From: Pseudomonas sp. Leaf48
Lineage (GTDB): Bacteria > Pseudomonadota > Gammaproteobacteria > Pseudomonadales > Pseudomonadaceae
Direction of reading: 5' to 3'
Assembly (NCBI RefSeq): GCF_001421885.1
Contig: NZ_LMLH01000001.1
Span: 187,151-251,150 of the forward strand
Length of the DNA: 64,000 nucleotides
Shown in pieces: positions 39,230 through 48,693 of this stretch; position 1 is the stretch's first letter, and every line of letters starts with the position of its first letter. The notes beneath the pieces were generated by a model. The model was not told where the DNA came from. It worked only from the letters and a program-made list of their open reading frames with translations, and searched no databases. Both the position numbers and the translations under genes were made by a program.

Positions 39230-39973
39230 TCAGGCACCGACTGGCTCGGTCTTGCCTGCAAGTTCAAGTTTCACCGCCGGGCGATACAGAATCCAGTAAT
39301 ACGACCCCAGACAAATCAGCCAGCAAAACACCGCCGTCCAAATGTTGTGCGAAAAGAAGTGCGCCCCCTGCATCATCCGGCCGATGGAGAATATCGAACC
39401 CAGAGTGAAGGCGAAGACAAACGCCGCGCGGGCTATGCGCGGACGGCGATCACGCAGCACAAAGAACAAGGCAAACAGCGTGAAACCGGTTGCCGCATGC
39501 CCGCCAGGCCAGCAGCGGCCCGGCTTGTCCGTTTGCGGCCGCGGGCTCAACAACTCGCTGTAGGTTTCGTGACCACCGAACTGCTCGAGACTCCACGGGC
39601 ATTGCACTGCCGTCACCGCTTTCATGGGCGTGACAAAGGCGGTCGCCAGGCCCAGCGACAGCACCAGGCAACCCAGTTCCCGTTTGAAGGGCTTGAGCCT
39701 GGTCAGGAACAACGAGCCGATGAAACCGATAATGGCAAACACCGAGAATGCGATGACCACCTGCTTGGCCCGGTCATGCAGGATATCTTCCAGAAAGTAA
39801 CTGTGCCGACCGATGAACTCACCCGCGACCGGATCGTAGAACAGCCTGGCCAGGTCCATGTCCAGCGAAGTCAGTTCGAGCAAGACCAGAATGATCGCGG
39901 TAATGGCGGGAATCCCCAGGCACACCCAGACATTGAGCGGGCGAGAGGCAGGGCGGGTAAGGATCGAAACCAT
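39230..39973 (-). CDS. PAP2 family membrane phosphatase
   Basis: This 247-residue polytopic membrane protein has the PAP2 catalytic signatures: the KxxxxxxRP-like region around SPRPQTDKPGRCW, WPGGHAATGF (PSGH motif with Gly for Ser) and GRMMQGAHFFSHN (R-x5-H). About six spans are apparent, with the active site on the periplasmic side. Such enzymes remove phosphate from lipid A, undecaprenyl pyrophosphate or phosphatidic acid. AAGGAA precedes the ATG at 39973 by 6 nt. It is divergent from colR; beside ColRS, WarA and InaA, an envelope-lipid substrate is likely but not proven. Confidence 0.85.
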   Translation of the reverse strand: MVSILTRPASRPLNVWVCLGIPAITAIILVLLELTSLDMDLARLFYDPVAGEFIGRHSYFLEDILHDRAKQVVIAFSVFAIIGFIGSLFLTRLKPFKRELGCLVLSLGLATAFVTPMKAVTAVQCPWSLEQFGGHETYSELLSPRPQTDKPGRCWPGGHAATGFTLFALFFVLRDRRPRIARAAFVFAFTLGSIFSIGRMMQGAHFFSHNIWTAVFCWLICLGSYYWILYRPAVKLELAGKTEPVGA

Positions 39974-40190
39974 GGCAGTTCCTTGAGGCGAAGTGTTCGG
40001 AGAATGCGCAGCCGCACGGAGTGTCACCCCGGCCCTGTCGGCAACCTGTGAATCGATAGTGAAAAAGTCGTCAAGGCCGGCACTGGCTCATTGGTGGGAT
40101 TAATAGCCCGACGCAGTCCTAGCCGTGAGCCACACTTGGCCTTAAGCTGCGCGAGCCATGAAGGCTGTTACTGTGTACGGAGAGATGCCG

Positions 40191-40874
40191 ATGCGAATTC
40201 TATTGGTTGAAGACAACCGCGATATCCTGGCCAATCTGGCCGATTATCTGGGGCTCAAAGGCTATACCGTAGATTGCGCGCAGGACGGTTTGTCGGGCCT
40301 GCACCTGGCGGCCACCGAGCATTACGACTTGATCGTGCTCGACATCATGCTGCCCGGTATCGACGGCTACACCTTGTGCAAGCGCCTGCGCGAAGACGCC
40401 CGCAGCGACACGCCAGTGATCATGCTCACGGCTCGCGATCAGCTGGACGACCGCCTGCAAGGCTTCAAATCCGGAGCCGACGATTACCTGATCAAACCGT
40501 TCGCCCTGTCTGAACTGGCGGCGCGTATCGAGGCGGTCATGCGCCGGACCCAGGGTGGCGGCCGCCGCACCTTGCAGGTCGCCGACCTGAGCTATGACCT
40601 CGATACCCTGGAAGTCACCCGCGAAGGTCGCTTGCTGAAACTCAACCCGGTCGGCCTCAAGTTGCTGGCCGTACTCATGCAAAAAAGCCCCCATGTGCTG
40701 CGCCGCGAAATTCTCGAAGAAGCACTGTGGGGCGATGATTGTCCGGACAGCGACAGTTTGCGCAGTCACGTCCACCAATTGCGCCAGGTCATCGACAAGC
40801 CGTTCACCAAACCGTTGCTGCAAACCGTGCATGGCGTGGGTTATCGCCTGGCCGAGGGCCGTGATGGAGTTTAA
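40191..40874 (+). CDS. colR: response regulator ColR
   Basis: The 227-residue OmpR-family regulator has a receiver domain with phospho-acceptor Asp51 (IVLDIMLPG) and Lys98 region DYLIKPFALSEL. A C-terminal winged-helix DNA-binding domain (about 125-220) ends HGVGYRLAEG. ColR, with ColS, controls membrane and LPS genes in P. putida and P. fluorescens root colonisation and metal tolerance. The ATG at 40191 follows GGAG and gives the canonical MRILLVEDN. It overlaps colS by 11 nt. Confidence 0.94.
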   Translation: MRILLVEDNRDILANLADYLGLKGYTVDCAQDGLSGLHLAATEHYDLIVLDIMLPGIDGYTLCKRLREDARSDTPVIMLTARDQLDDRLQGFKSGADDYLIKPFALSELAARIEAVMRRTQGGGRRTLQVADLSYDLDTLEVTREGRLLKLNPVGLKLLAVLMQKSPHVLRREILEEALWGDDCPDSDSLRSHVHQLRQVIDKPFTKPLLQTVHGVGYRLAEGRDGV

Positions 40875-42141
40875 GCAGAGCCTTGCTCAACGGATCATCA
40901 TCGCCTTTGCGCTGATGAGCGCACTGGTAGCGGGTGCTTTCGCCGTGGGGATTGTCTTCACCGTGCACCTGGTGGAAGAAAAACTGATTTCGGCTGGACT
41001 GGGCGGCGATCTGCGGCGTCTGTTGCTGATGGACAATGTGTCGGACTGGAGCCATCGCCCGGAGCCGGACCAAATATTTTATTTCAGTGGCGGGCCGGGT
41101 GACTTTGAGCTGCCCAGGGATCTGCGCCACCTGAATCCCGGTTTTCACGAAGTGTTTCGAGAGCATCTTTCCTATCACGCCATGGTCGAAATCGTCGACG
41201 GCCGGCATTACGTGCTGTTGCAGGATCAGAGCGATTTCGAAGAGCGTGAGCGGATTCTGTTCGCCGTGGTTCTGGTGGGGTTCGTGCTGAGCCTGGTGCT
41301 GGCGGTATTTCTTGGCTGGGTTCTGGCGCGTAAAGTCATGGCGCCGGTAGTGCGTCTGGCTCGTCAGGTACGCCATCGCGATCAATTGCTGGGGCTGGCA
41401 CCGCCGTTGGCACCCGATTACGCCGCCGATGAAGTGGGCGAACTGGCCGTTGCCTTCGACGCCACCCTCGGGCGCTTGCGCCAGGCATTGAACCGCGAGC
41501 GATTGTTCACCAGTGACGTCAGTCACGAATTGCGCACACCCTTGATGATATTGGCCAGTTCCTGCGAACTGCTGCTGGAAAATCCTGGCCTTGACCAGCG
41601 TGGCCGCGCTCAGGTCGAGCGTATTGCCCGGGCCTGTGCAGAGATGCGTGAATTGGTGCAGACCTTCCTGATGCTGGCTCGAGCTCAACATGAAGATGCC
41701 AGTATGTCGCCGCAACAGACCTTGAGCGAGGTGGCCGATGGTCTGGTCAGCCTTTGGCGCCAGCCGATCGAAACCAAAGGGTTGAAAATGATCTTTGAGC
41801 CAGGGGCACCGCAGAGTATCCGTTACAACGCAACGCTGCTGCATGCGGTAATGGGTAATTTGCTGCGCAACGCGCTGCACTACACCGAAAGCGGGTTCAT
41901 TCGCCTGGCCCTGATGGACACGGGCTTTGTGGTCGAAGACAGTGGTGTGGGCATTCCCGAGGAAAAACGTGAGGCAATGTTCGAACCTTTCGTGCGGGGC
42001 AATGAAAAACGCGGGGAGGGGCTGGGGCTGGGCTTGTCATTGGTGCAGCGGATCTGTGAAAACCAGGGCTGGAATGTCAGCCTGGCCAATATGGAGCCCA
42101 ACGGCTGTCGGTTCCAGGTTGACCTGACTCAATCCACCTAA
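40864..42141 (+). CDS. colS: sensor histidine kinase ColS
   Basis: The 425-residue kinase has membrane spans at about 12-37 and 132-158, a roughly 95-residue periplasmic sensor loop, a HAMP-like region, the H-box FTSDVSHELRTPL and the ATPase boxes NLLRNALHY, VEDSGVGIPEE and GEGLGLGLSLV. In P. putida ColS senses excess Zn and Fe(III) through periplasmic glutamates. The start overlaps colR by 11 nt, so the pair is translationally coupled. warA follows after about 140 nt. Confidence 0.94.
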   Translation: MEFKQSLAQRIIIAFALMSALVAGAFAVGIVFTVHLVEEKLISAGLGGDLRRLLLMDNVSDWSHRPEPDQIFYFSGGPGDFELPRDLRHLNPGFHEVFREHLSYHAMVEIVDGRHYVLLQDQSDFEERERILFAVVLVGFVLSLVLAVFLGWVLARKVMAPVVRLARQVRHRDQLLGLAPPLAPDYAADEVGELAVAFDATLGRLRQALNRERLFTSDVSHELRTPLMILASSCELLLENPGLDQRGRAQVERIARACAEMRELVQTFLMLARAQHEDASMSPQQTLSEVADGLVSLWRQPIETKGLKMIFEPGAPQSIRYNATLLHAVMGNLLRNALHYTESGFIRLALMDTGFVVEDSGVGIPEEKREAMFEPFVRGNEKRGEGLGLGLSLVQRICENQGWNVSLANMEPNGCRFQVDLTQST

Positions 42142-42282
42142 ACTTTTCTGTGAGTAATTGAGTTTGCTATGTAAAACTCCGTAATGATTCAGGGTCTCCA
42201 TCAACACTTTTTTCACAAGGGCATGACCTGAAGCTGACGCGTGGCTACTTACGGTGGCGTGATCAGATGGCAGGAGACTGTG

Positions 42283-42954
42283 ATGACGGACGGCCCGATT
42301 AAATTAGAATTTTCCGAAAAGTACGACGATCAACATGCGCAACGTTACCTGCGCAAACATCAGGATGGGCTTGGGCGTCGATTGTCCCACTGGCGTGATG
42401 AGCAGTTGGCGCGCAAGGCCCTGTCACTGGCAGGCGAACCGGGTCTGGTCCTGGATTTGCCTTGCGGTGCAGGGCGTTTCTGGCCATTGCTGGCAGAAAA
42501 AGCCAACCGTGCAATCATCGGTGCGGACAATTCCGAATCAATGGTGAAGACTGCAACTCAGGCCCAGCCGCCGGAAGTGGTGAAGCGGGTGCAACCCTTG
42601 CACACTTGCGCATTTGACATTGCCTTGCCTGATAACGCCGTCGACAGCATTTTTTGCATGCGTTTGCTCCACCACATCGGTGAGGCGGAGCATCGAATGA
42701 AGATATTGCGCGAGTTCGAACGTGTCAGCCGCGACAGCGTGATTCTTTCGTTGTGGGTAAATGGCAATTTCAAAGCCTGGAAGCGCAAACGCGCGGAGAA
42801 AACCCGTGGACAGGAGGGTTATCAGAACCGCTTCGTGCTCCCGGTTTCTACCGTAGAGAAAGAATTTCGGCAGGCGGGTTTCCGTATTCAGGAACGACTG
42901 GACTTTTTACCGCTCTATGCCATGTGGCGAGTTTACGTATTACGCAAGAGGTAA
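42283..42954 (+). CDS. warA: class I SAM-dependent methyltransferase (WarA-like)
   Basis: The 223-residue enzyme has the SAM-binding motif I VLDLPCGAGRF (about residues 55-65), GADNSESM, and IFCMRLLHHI as motif IV. Position after colRS and before inaA matches P. aeruginosa PA4379 (WarA), reported to affect LPS O-antigen and host recognition. The target here is inferred by position. GGAG precedes the ATG at 42283; an in-frame codon at 42241 is less well supported. The inaA start follows the stop by only 4 nt. Confidence 0.85.
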   Translation: MTDGPIKLEFSEKYDDQHAQRYLRKHQDGLGRRLSHWRDEQLARKALSLAGEPGLVLDLPCGAGRFWPLLAEKANRAIIGADNSESMVKTATQAQPPEVVKRVQPLHTCAFDIALPDNAVDSIFCMRLLHHIGEAEHRMKILREFERVSRDSVILSLWVNGNFKAWKRKRAEKTRGQEGYQNRFVLPVSTVEKEFRQAGFRIQERLDFLPLYAMWRVYVLRKR

Positions 42955-42958
42955 CGGG

Positions 42959-43672
42959 ATGGCAGTGCAGTGTGCAGCAGAAAAGGAAGTCGCTCCCCAG
43001 GAACGCTTCGATTATTTTTGGAGCCAGCGCGGTGAGTGGGTAGAAGAACCCAACGTTCGCCGCGGTGGTGAAAGTGGCGTTCAGCGTGTCTTGGGCAGCG
43101 ACGGTCAACTGCTTTATGTGAAGCGTCAGACGGGGCATATCTATCGCAGCTTGCTGCACCCGTTCGGTCGGCCCACTGTGTTGCGCGAGCGTGATGCACT
43201 GACTGTCATGACCGCGCTGGGTGTTCGCGTTCCGCAAATCGTGTTCAGCGGCGCACAGCGCGATCCAGTGCACCAATGGCGCGCCTTGCTGGTGACCAAG
43301 TCCCTTGACGGCTTTGAGGAAATTGAACACTGGTACGCTGGGGGAGGCCGCGAGCGTCATGGTGAGGTCGTGCATGATCGGGTGTTGAAGGATTTGGCCG
43401 AAAACCTGACGCGTATGCACAAGGCCCGCTGGCAACACAGTTGCCTTTACATCAAGCACGTGTTTGTTCGCGTCACCGGTGAAGGTGACTCGGCCAACGT
43501 CGAGGTTGCCCTGATCGATCTGGAGAAGTGCCGGCTGCGTCTGACTGCACGGCGCGCCGCTGCACATGACATGAAGCAGTTGCGTCGCCATTCGTCGTTC
43601 AACGCTGCAGACTGGAAGAAGCTCGTCTACTTTTATCAGGCGGCGTTTGGCAGCGCTATCAAGGGTTTATAA
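42959..43672 (+). CDS. inaA: InaA/WaaP-like lipopolysaccharide kinase family protein
   Basis: The 237-residue protein belongs to the Kdo/WaaP kinase-like family. It shows the glycine-poor loop RRGGESGVQRV, Lys in LLYVKRQ, the HKARWQHSCLYIKHVF catalytic-loop region (about residues 158-172) and ALIDLEKCR as the metal-binding DFx equivalent. E. coli InaA is induced by weak acid. GAGG precedes the ATG, 4 nt after the warA stop, so the two are co-transcribed. Phosphorylation of LPS core sugars is a reasonable but untested inference. Confidence 0.86.
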   Translation: MAVQCAAEKEVAPQERFDYFWSQRGEWVEEPNVRRGGESGVQRVLGSDGQLLYVKRQTGHIYRSLLHPFGRPTVLRERDALTVMTALGVRVPQIVFSGAQRDPVHQWRALLVTKSLDGFEEIEHWYAGGGRERHGEVVHDRVLKDLAENLTRMHKARWQHSCLYIKHVFVRVTGEGDSANVEVALIDLEKCRLRLTARRAAAHDMKQLRRHSSFNAADWKKLVYFYQAAFGSAIKGL

Positions 43673-43674
43673 CA

Positions 43675-43902
43675 ATGAAACTCGAAATTGCACGAGGTTT
43701 GTTTTTAGTTGGAGCCTTGGCAGTTGCGTCTCTCGCGATGGCGGCCTGGGAGCAACCCCGCACCCAGGTCCTCAGCTCGATGAGCGCAGAAGAGCATTGT
43801 CCGGTACCACGGGTTGCGAAGGCATCCGTGGCCACTCAACCCGATCATGATTTATTGCTCTTCATGTTCGGGCTTGCTCAAGGATTGAGGCCGCAAAGTT
43901 GA
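43675..43902 (+). CDS. small exported protein of unknown function
   Basis: This 75-residue product begins 2 nt after the inaA stop and has a clear Sec signal (KLEIARGLFLVGALAVASLAMA, cleavage likely near residue 23). The mature part is about 50 residues with a single Cys (EEHCPVP) and a hydrophobic FMFGLAQGL near the end. AAGGG lies before the ATG. Tight spacing and a terminator just after it indicate it is the last gene of warA-inaA. A role in the envelope is inferred from location only. Confidence 0.75.
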   Translation: MKLEIARGLFLVGALAVASLAMAAWEQPRTQVLSSMSAEEHCPVPRVAKASVATQPDHDLLLFMFGLAQGLRPQS

Positions 43903-43920
43903 TCCGATTGAAGCCAAAAT

Positions 43921-43948
43921 AAAGGCCTCGCACTGCTGCGAGGCCTTT
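43921..43948. terminator. bidirectional terminator (small exported gene / mexW)
   Basis: AAGGCCTCGCA-CTGC-TGCGAGGCCTT is a perfect 11-bp stem followed by T-run and preceded by A-rich sequence, between convergent genes. Confidence 0.9.
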
Positions 43949-43964
43949 TTTTTACTCGTCTGAA

Positions 43965-46900
43965 TCAAGGTTTATCGGGTTTTGCCAGCAGCGTATACAC
44001 ACACGGCAAGACGAACAGCGTGAACAAGGTCCCGATGGACATGCCCGTGGCGATCACCATGCCGATGTCGAAGCGGCTGACGGCACCCGCCCCCGTGGCA
44101 ATGATCAACGGAACCATGCCAAATACCATCGCCGCAGTGGTCATCAAGACCGGCCGCAGGCGAATGGCAGCGGCTTCCTCCACGGCTTCCCGCGCGGTCA
44201 GGCCCTTGTCCTTGCGCAGCTGGTTGGCGAATTCGACGATCAGGATCCCGTGTTTACTGATCAAGCCGATCAACGTCACCAGGCCAACCTGGGTATAGAT
44301 GTTCATGCTCGACCAGCCCAGGAACAGCGGAATCAACGCACCACAGATGGACAGCGGCACGGTCACCAGGATGACCAGCGGGTCGCGGAAGCTTTCAAAC
44401 TGCGCGGCCAGCACCAGGAAAATGATCGCCAGTGCCAGGGCAAAGGTGACCCACAGCGCGCTGCCTTCCTGCACGTACTGTCTCGATGCGCCGGCATAAT
44501 CGAAGGTAAAACCGATCGGGGCTTCTTCCTGGGCGATCTGGCGCACCAACTCGATGGCTTCACCCATGCTGACCAGCGGCACGCCGGAAAGGATGGCCGA
44601 GTTGAGTTGCTGGAACTGATTCAACTGCCGAGGGCGCGCGCGATCAGAGACGGTAATCAGGGTCGACAGGGCCAGCAGTTCACCCTTGTTGTTCTTGACG
44701 TAATAGTTGTTAAGCCAGTCCGGGTTGTCGCGGAAGGGCCGTTCGACCTGGGCGATGACTTTGTAACTGCGCCCCTCAATGGTGAACCGGTTGATCTCCG
44801 CTTCGCCCAGCAAGGTTGCCAGGGTGCCCCCCAGATCCTGCATGGAAACCCCCATCTGCGCCGCCTTGGCGCGGTCGATATCCACCACCACTTCGGGTTT
44901 GTCGAAGGCCAGGTCGACATCGGCAAAGGCGAACTTGCCGGAATCCATCACGCGTTTTTTCACCCGCTCGATCACTTGCAGCAGCAGGTCATAATCGTTA
45001 GCGGAATTGATGACGAACTGGAACGGCAACCCCTCGCCGGTGCCCGGCAGGGAGGGCAGGTTGAAACCGAAAACCTGCAGCCCGGAAATGCTCGCAAGTT
45101 TGCCCTGGACCTCGGGCAGGATCTCCATCTGGGTCCGGCTACGGTCGTTCCACGGCTTGAGCAGGAAGCCTCCGACACCCGATTGCACACCGTTGAAACC
45201 GTTGATCTGGAACGATGAGTAATACTCGGGGAACGCCTTGAAGATCTCGATGAACTCGTCGGTGTAGGTGTTCAGATAGTCCAGGTTGGTCGGTTGCGGG
45301 GCGTTGGCCAGCATGAAGATGATGCCCTGGTCCTCGTCCGGCGCCAGCTCCGTCTTGGTGAACTTGAGAAACACCGGAATCAGGCACAACACGATCACGG
45401 CGAACACCAGTACGACAGGTCGCGTATTGAGCGTGCCGTGCAGCATACTCTGGTAGCGGCGCTTGAGGCTTTCGAAAATCACGTCCAGGCGGTGGGCCAG
45501 GCCGCTAGGGTTTTCATCGTGGCGCAGCAGGAAGGCGCACATCATCGGCGACAGGGTCAGGGCGATGATGCCGGAAATCACCACGGCCCCGGCCAGGGTC
45601 AGGGCAAACTCCTTGAACAGCGCCCCGGTGAGCCCGGTCAGGAAGCCGATTGGCGCATACACGGCCGCCAGGGTGATAGTCATCGACACCACCGGCATGG
45701 CGATCTCCCGGGCGCCTTCGATAGCAGCGTCCAGGGGCGTCTTGCCTTCTTCGATGTGCCGGTGGATGTTTTCCACCACCACAATGGCGTCGTCCACCAC
45801 CAGGCCGATGGCCAGCACCATCGCCAACAAGGTCAGCAGGTTCAAGGAGTAACCCATCATCTGCATGAAGAACATCACCCCGATCATCGACAGCGGGATG
45901 GTGACCACCGGGATCACCACCGAGCGCAGTGCCCCGAGGAACAGGAAGACGACGACTATCACGATCAGCACCGCTTCGAACAACGTCTTGACCACTTCGT
46001 CGATCGAGGCCTGGATGAACAGCGTGGCGTCGTAGGCAATTTCAGCCTTGAGGTTGGGCGGCAACTGGGCTTCCAGCTCCGGCATGATCTTGCGCACTTC
46101 GCGGATCACATCCAGCGGGTTGGCGGCCGGGGTCGCCTTGATGCCGATGTAAACCGAAGGCGTGCCGCCGAAGGAACTGATGGTGTCGTAGTTTTCCGCG
46201 CCCATCTCGACCCTGGCGACATCGCTGAGCAGTACGCGGCTGTCGCCATCGACCTTGAGGGGGATTGCCCCGAAGGCTTCGGCGGATTTGAGCTCGGTAT
46301 TGGCGTTGATGCTGGTGACCACGTACTCGCCTTTCACTTCACCGGCGGCAGAGAGGAAGTTGTAGCGGCGCACTGCATCGGTCACGTCGCTGGCGCTCAG
46401 GCCGAACCCGGCCAGCTTGACCGGGTCCAGCCACAGGCGCATGGCAAACACCTGGTTGCCGAGAATCTCGGCTTCGGCCATGCCCGGCAGGGTCGCCAGC
46501 TTCGGCTGGATCACCCGGGACAGGTAGTCGGTAATTTGTGGATTATTCAGTTCCTTGCTGAAGAAACTGATGTACATGAGTGCCGAGGCGTCAGCCGACT
46601 CCTTGCTCAGTACCGGGTCTTCGGCGTCTTGGGGCAGCTGGTTCTTGACCTCGTTGGCCTTGGCCAGCAGTTCGGTGAACAGACGGTCGCTGTTGGCGCC
46701 GATGCGGGCGTAGATGGAGATCACCGAAAAATTCTGGCGACTCACCGAGGTCATGTAGTCGATGCCCTCGGCGCTGGCCAGGCTCTGTTGCATCGGCTGG
46801 GTGATGTAGCCCTGGATGGTCTCGGCGTTGGCCCCGGGGTAAGCGGTGGTTACCGTGATCAGGGCGTTTTCCATTTGCGGGTACTGACGCAGTGGCAGTT

Positions 46901-46991
46901 TGCTCCAGGCCTGGAAACCCAGTAATACAATCAGCAGGCTGACCACGGTTGCGAGCACCGGGCGACGGATGAACGGGTCGGTAAAAGCCAT
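43965..46991 (-). CDS. mexW: RND multidrug efflux transporter MexW-like
   Basis: The 1008-residue inner-membrane proton-driven pump subunit has the AcrB/HAE1 layout: 12 spans, two large periplasmic loops (about 30-330 and 550-860), and GLVVDDAIVVVENI containing the proton-relay Asp pair in TM4. The N-terminus (MAFTDPFIRRPVLATVVSLLIVLLG) and GESADASALMYISF-type blocks match MexW of P. aeruginosa as I recall it. AAGGAA precedes the ATG. The adaptor gene mexV lies 13 nt upstream. No outer-membrane factor gene is present, so OprM is the likely partner. Confidence 0.92.
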   Translation of the reverse strand: MAFTDPFIRRPVLATVVSLLIVLLGFQAWSKLPLRQYPQMENALITVTTAYPGANAETIQGYITQPMQQSLASAEGIDYMTSVSRQNFSVISIYARIGANSDRLFTELLAKANEVKNQLPQDAEDPVLSKESADASALMYISFFSKELNNPQITDYLSRVIQPKLATLPGMAEAEILGNQVFAMRLWLDPVKLAGFGLSASDVTDAVRRYNFLSAAGEVKGEYVVTSINANTELKSAEAFGAIPLKVDGDSRVLLSDVARVEMGAENYDTISSFGGTPSVYIGIKATPAANPLDVIREVRKIMPELEAQLPPNLKAEIAYDATLFIQASIDEVVKTLFEAVLIVIVVVFLFLGALRSVVIPVVTIPLSMIGVMFFMQMMGYSLNLLTLLAMVLAIGLVVDDAIVVVENIHRHIEEGKTPLDAAIEGAREIAMPVVSMTITLAAVYAPIGFLTGLTGALFKEFALTLAGAVVISGIIALTLSPMMCAFLLRHDENPSGLAHRLDVIFESLKRRYQSMLHGTLNTRPVVLVFAVIVLCLIPVFLKFTKTELAPDEDQGIIFMLANAPQPTNLDYLNTYTDEFIEIFKAFPEYYSSFQINGFNGVQSGVGGFLLKPWNDRSRTQMEILPEVQGKLASISGLQVFGFNLPSLPGTGEGLPFQFVINSANDYDLLLQVIERVKKRVMDSGKFAFADVDLAFDKPEVVVDIDRAKAAQMGVSMQDLGGTLATLLGEAEINRFTIEGRSYKVIAQVERPFRDNPDWLNNYYVKNNKGELLALSTLITVSDRARPRQLNQFQQLNSAILSGVPLVSMGEAIELVRQIAQEEAPIGFTFDYAGASRQYVQEGSALWVTFALALAIIFLVLAAQFESFRDPLVILVTVPLSICGALIPLFLGWSSMNIYTQVGLVTLIGLISKHGILIVEFANQLRKDKGLTAREAVEEAAAIRLRPVLMTTAAMVFGMVPLIIATGAGAVSRFDIGMVIATGMSIGTLFTLFVLPCVYTLLAKPDKP

Positions 46992-47004
46992 GGCGGTTCC
47001 TTGA

Positions 47005-48153
47005 TCAGTCCGCGCCTGGCGGGCCGTTCTTCTTGGCTAGGGTCTTGTCGTCGCTGATGGCAATGTGTGCGCCGTTGTCCAGTTTGATCTGGCCGGCGGT
47101 GACCACTGCTTCGCCCTTCTGCACGCCCTTGGTGATCATCACCTGCCCATCACGACGTTCGCCGGTTTCGACGTAACGCCGTTCGGCGATGAGGATCGGC
47201 TGGTCTTTGTCGTCTTTTGCCAGGCTGCCGTCTTCGGCCTTCTTCTGCACGGCGACATACACCGAGTTACCGTAGAGTGTGTAGGTGATCGCGCTTTCCG
47301 GCACAACGATGCGCGGCAGGGGATTGGGCAACAGCACCTGCAGGCTGGCGAACATCCCTGGCAGCAGCTTGCCCTCGGGATTGGCCAGGGTTGCACGGAC
47401 CTGCACGTTGCGGGTGCTGTTCTCCAGCTTCGGGTTGATTGCACTGATGGTGCCGGGGAAAGTCTGCTGCGGGTAGGCTGCGACAATGACTTCTATCTTC
47501 TGGCCGATAGCGATCTTCGGTACCGCCTGCTCGGGCACGAAGAAGTCGGCGTAGAGGCTGCTGAGGTCTTGCAGGGTTGCGATCATGGTGCCGCTGGCCA
47601 CGTAGTCGCCGACATCCACCTGGCGAATGCCGATGGTCCCGCTGAACGGTGCCAGGATGCTTTTCTTGCCGAGCGCCGCCTTGAGTTGATTGACGGTGGC
47701 CTTGCTCTTTTTCAGTACCGCCGAGAGACGGTCGAACTCGCCTTTGGAAATGGCCTGGCTGCCGACCAGTTGACTGCCGCGGGTGTAATCGAGCTGGGCA
47801 AGTCCGAGATCGGCCAGGGCGGTTTCCAGCAGGGCGCTCTCCACGGCGCTGTCGAGCTTGACGATCGGCTGGCCGGCCTTGACCGTCTGCCCGGACTGGA
47901 ACTGCACATCGGTGACGGTGCCGTCAGTCTCCAGGCTCAGGTCTACTCCTTGCAGCGCCTTCAGCGTGCCGACGGTGGGCAGGCGAACTTGCCATGGCCG
48001 CTCGGTGGCGGTAGCCACGGCGACGCTGATCGGCGGTTTAGGCGCCGAGAAGCTTTGAATCATCGTGTAGACGGAGAAGGCCTTGTAAGCGCCCAGGATC
48101 ACCACGATCAGCAAGACAACACCCAACATGATCAGCATGCGGCGACGCAGCAT
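47005..48153 (-). CDS. mexV: RND efflux periplasmic adaptor MexV-like
   Basis: The 382-residue membrane-fusion protein has an N-terminal anchor span (about 5-27) without a lipobox, a lipoyl half-motif (LKALQGVDLSLETDGTV), a coiled-coil hairpin (about 115-170), the SPF motif ILAPFSGTIGIRQVDVGDYV and beta-barrel and membrane-proximal domains. It forms the bridge between MexW and the outer-membrane channel. The start is the first ATG, followed by basic LRRRM. A repeat array fills the space upstream, where the promoter must lie. Confidence 0.9.
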   Translation of the reverse strand: MLRRRMLIMLGVVLLIVVILGAYKAFSVYTMIQSFSAPKPPISVAVATATERPWQVRLPTVGTLKALQGVDLSLETDGTVTDVQFQSGQTVKAGQPIVKLDSAVESALLETALADLGLAQLDYTRGSQLVGSQAISKGEFDRLSAVLKKSKATVNQLKAALGKKSILAPFSGTIGIRQVDVGDYVASGTMIATLQDLSSLYADFFVPEQAVPKIAIGQKIEVIVAAYPQQTFPGTISAINPKLENSTRNVQVRATLANPEGKLLPGMFASLQVLLPNPLPRIVVPESAITYTLYGNSVYVAVQKKAEDGSLAKDDKDQPILIAERRYVETGERRDGQVMITKGVQKGEAVVTAGQIKLDNGAHIAISDDKTLAKKNGPPGAD

Positions 48154-48301
48154 ATTTCCAGTTCCTTGGAGAAATCAGGTGAGACAGTAGGGCACATTAC
48201 CGCGAGTCGGTGGGGGAATCCAACTGGCACTTTTTACGAGTGGCCCCGCCGATGACTGCTAGCCAGGGAATAGAGCGGCTGAACACAAAACCCGGGAGGC
48301 T

Positions 48302-48693
48302 TGCTATGGGAGGGGGCCTGCTTGTGGCGAGAGGGCTTGCTGTGGTGAGGGGGCTTGCCTGTGGTGAGGGGGCTTGCCTGTGGCGAGGGGGCTTGCCTGT
48401 GGCGAGGGGGCTTGCCCCCGTTGGGCTGCGCAGCAGCCCTAAAAACGGAGAGCACGATGTAGTGGTTTATCTAAAAAACCCGCGGTGGTGGTTATGGGGG
48501 TGGCTTCGCCACCCATCGGGGGCAAGCCCCCTCGCCACAGGCAAGCCCCCCCACAGAAGGCAAGCCCCCCCACAGAAGGCAAGCCCTCTCACAGAAGGCA
48601 AGCCCCCCCACAGAAGGCAAGCCCCCCCACAGAAGGCAAGCCCTCTCACAGAAGGCAAGCCCCCTCACACAAGGCAAGCCCTCCCACAGAAGC
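48302..48693. repeat. mirror-image array of REP-derived 19-bp tandem repeats (mexV)
   Basis: Six head-to-tail units resembling CCTGTGGCGAGGGGGCTTG run from 48302 to 48414 (one unit is 18 bp). The inverted form runs from 48523 to 48693 in nine 19-bp units, eight of which use the variant ending ACAGAAGG. The centre (48415-48522) shares CTGCGCAGCAG and GGCTTCGCCACCCATCGGGG with the array at 33035 but differs elsewhere. The last unit abuts the stop of the DUF1513 gene. The array lies between mexV and the divergent-ended DUF1513 gene. Confidence 0.88.

Noticed and set aside
45294..46925. 543-residue open frame antisense to mexW
   Set aside because: His/Gln/Asp-rich shadow frame with no domain. 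The RND transporter on the other strand is clear.
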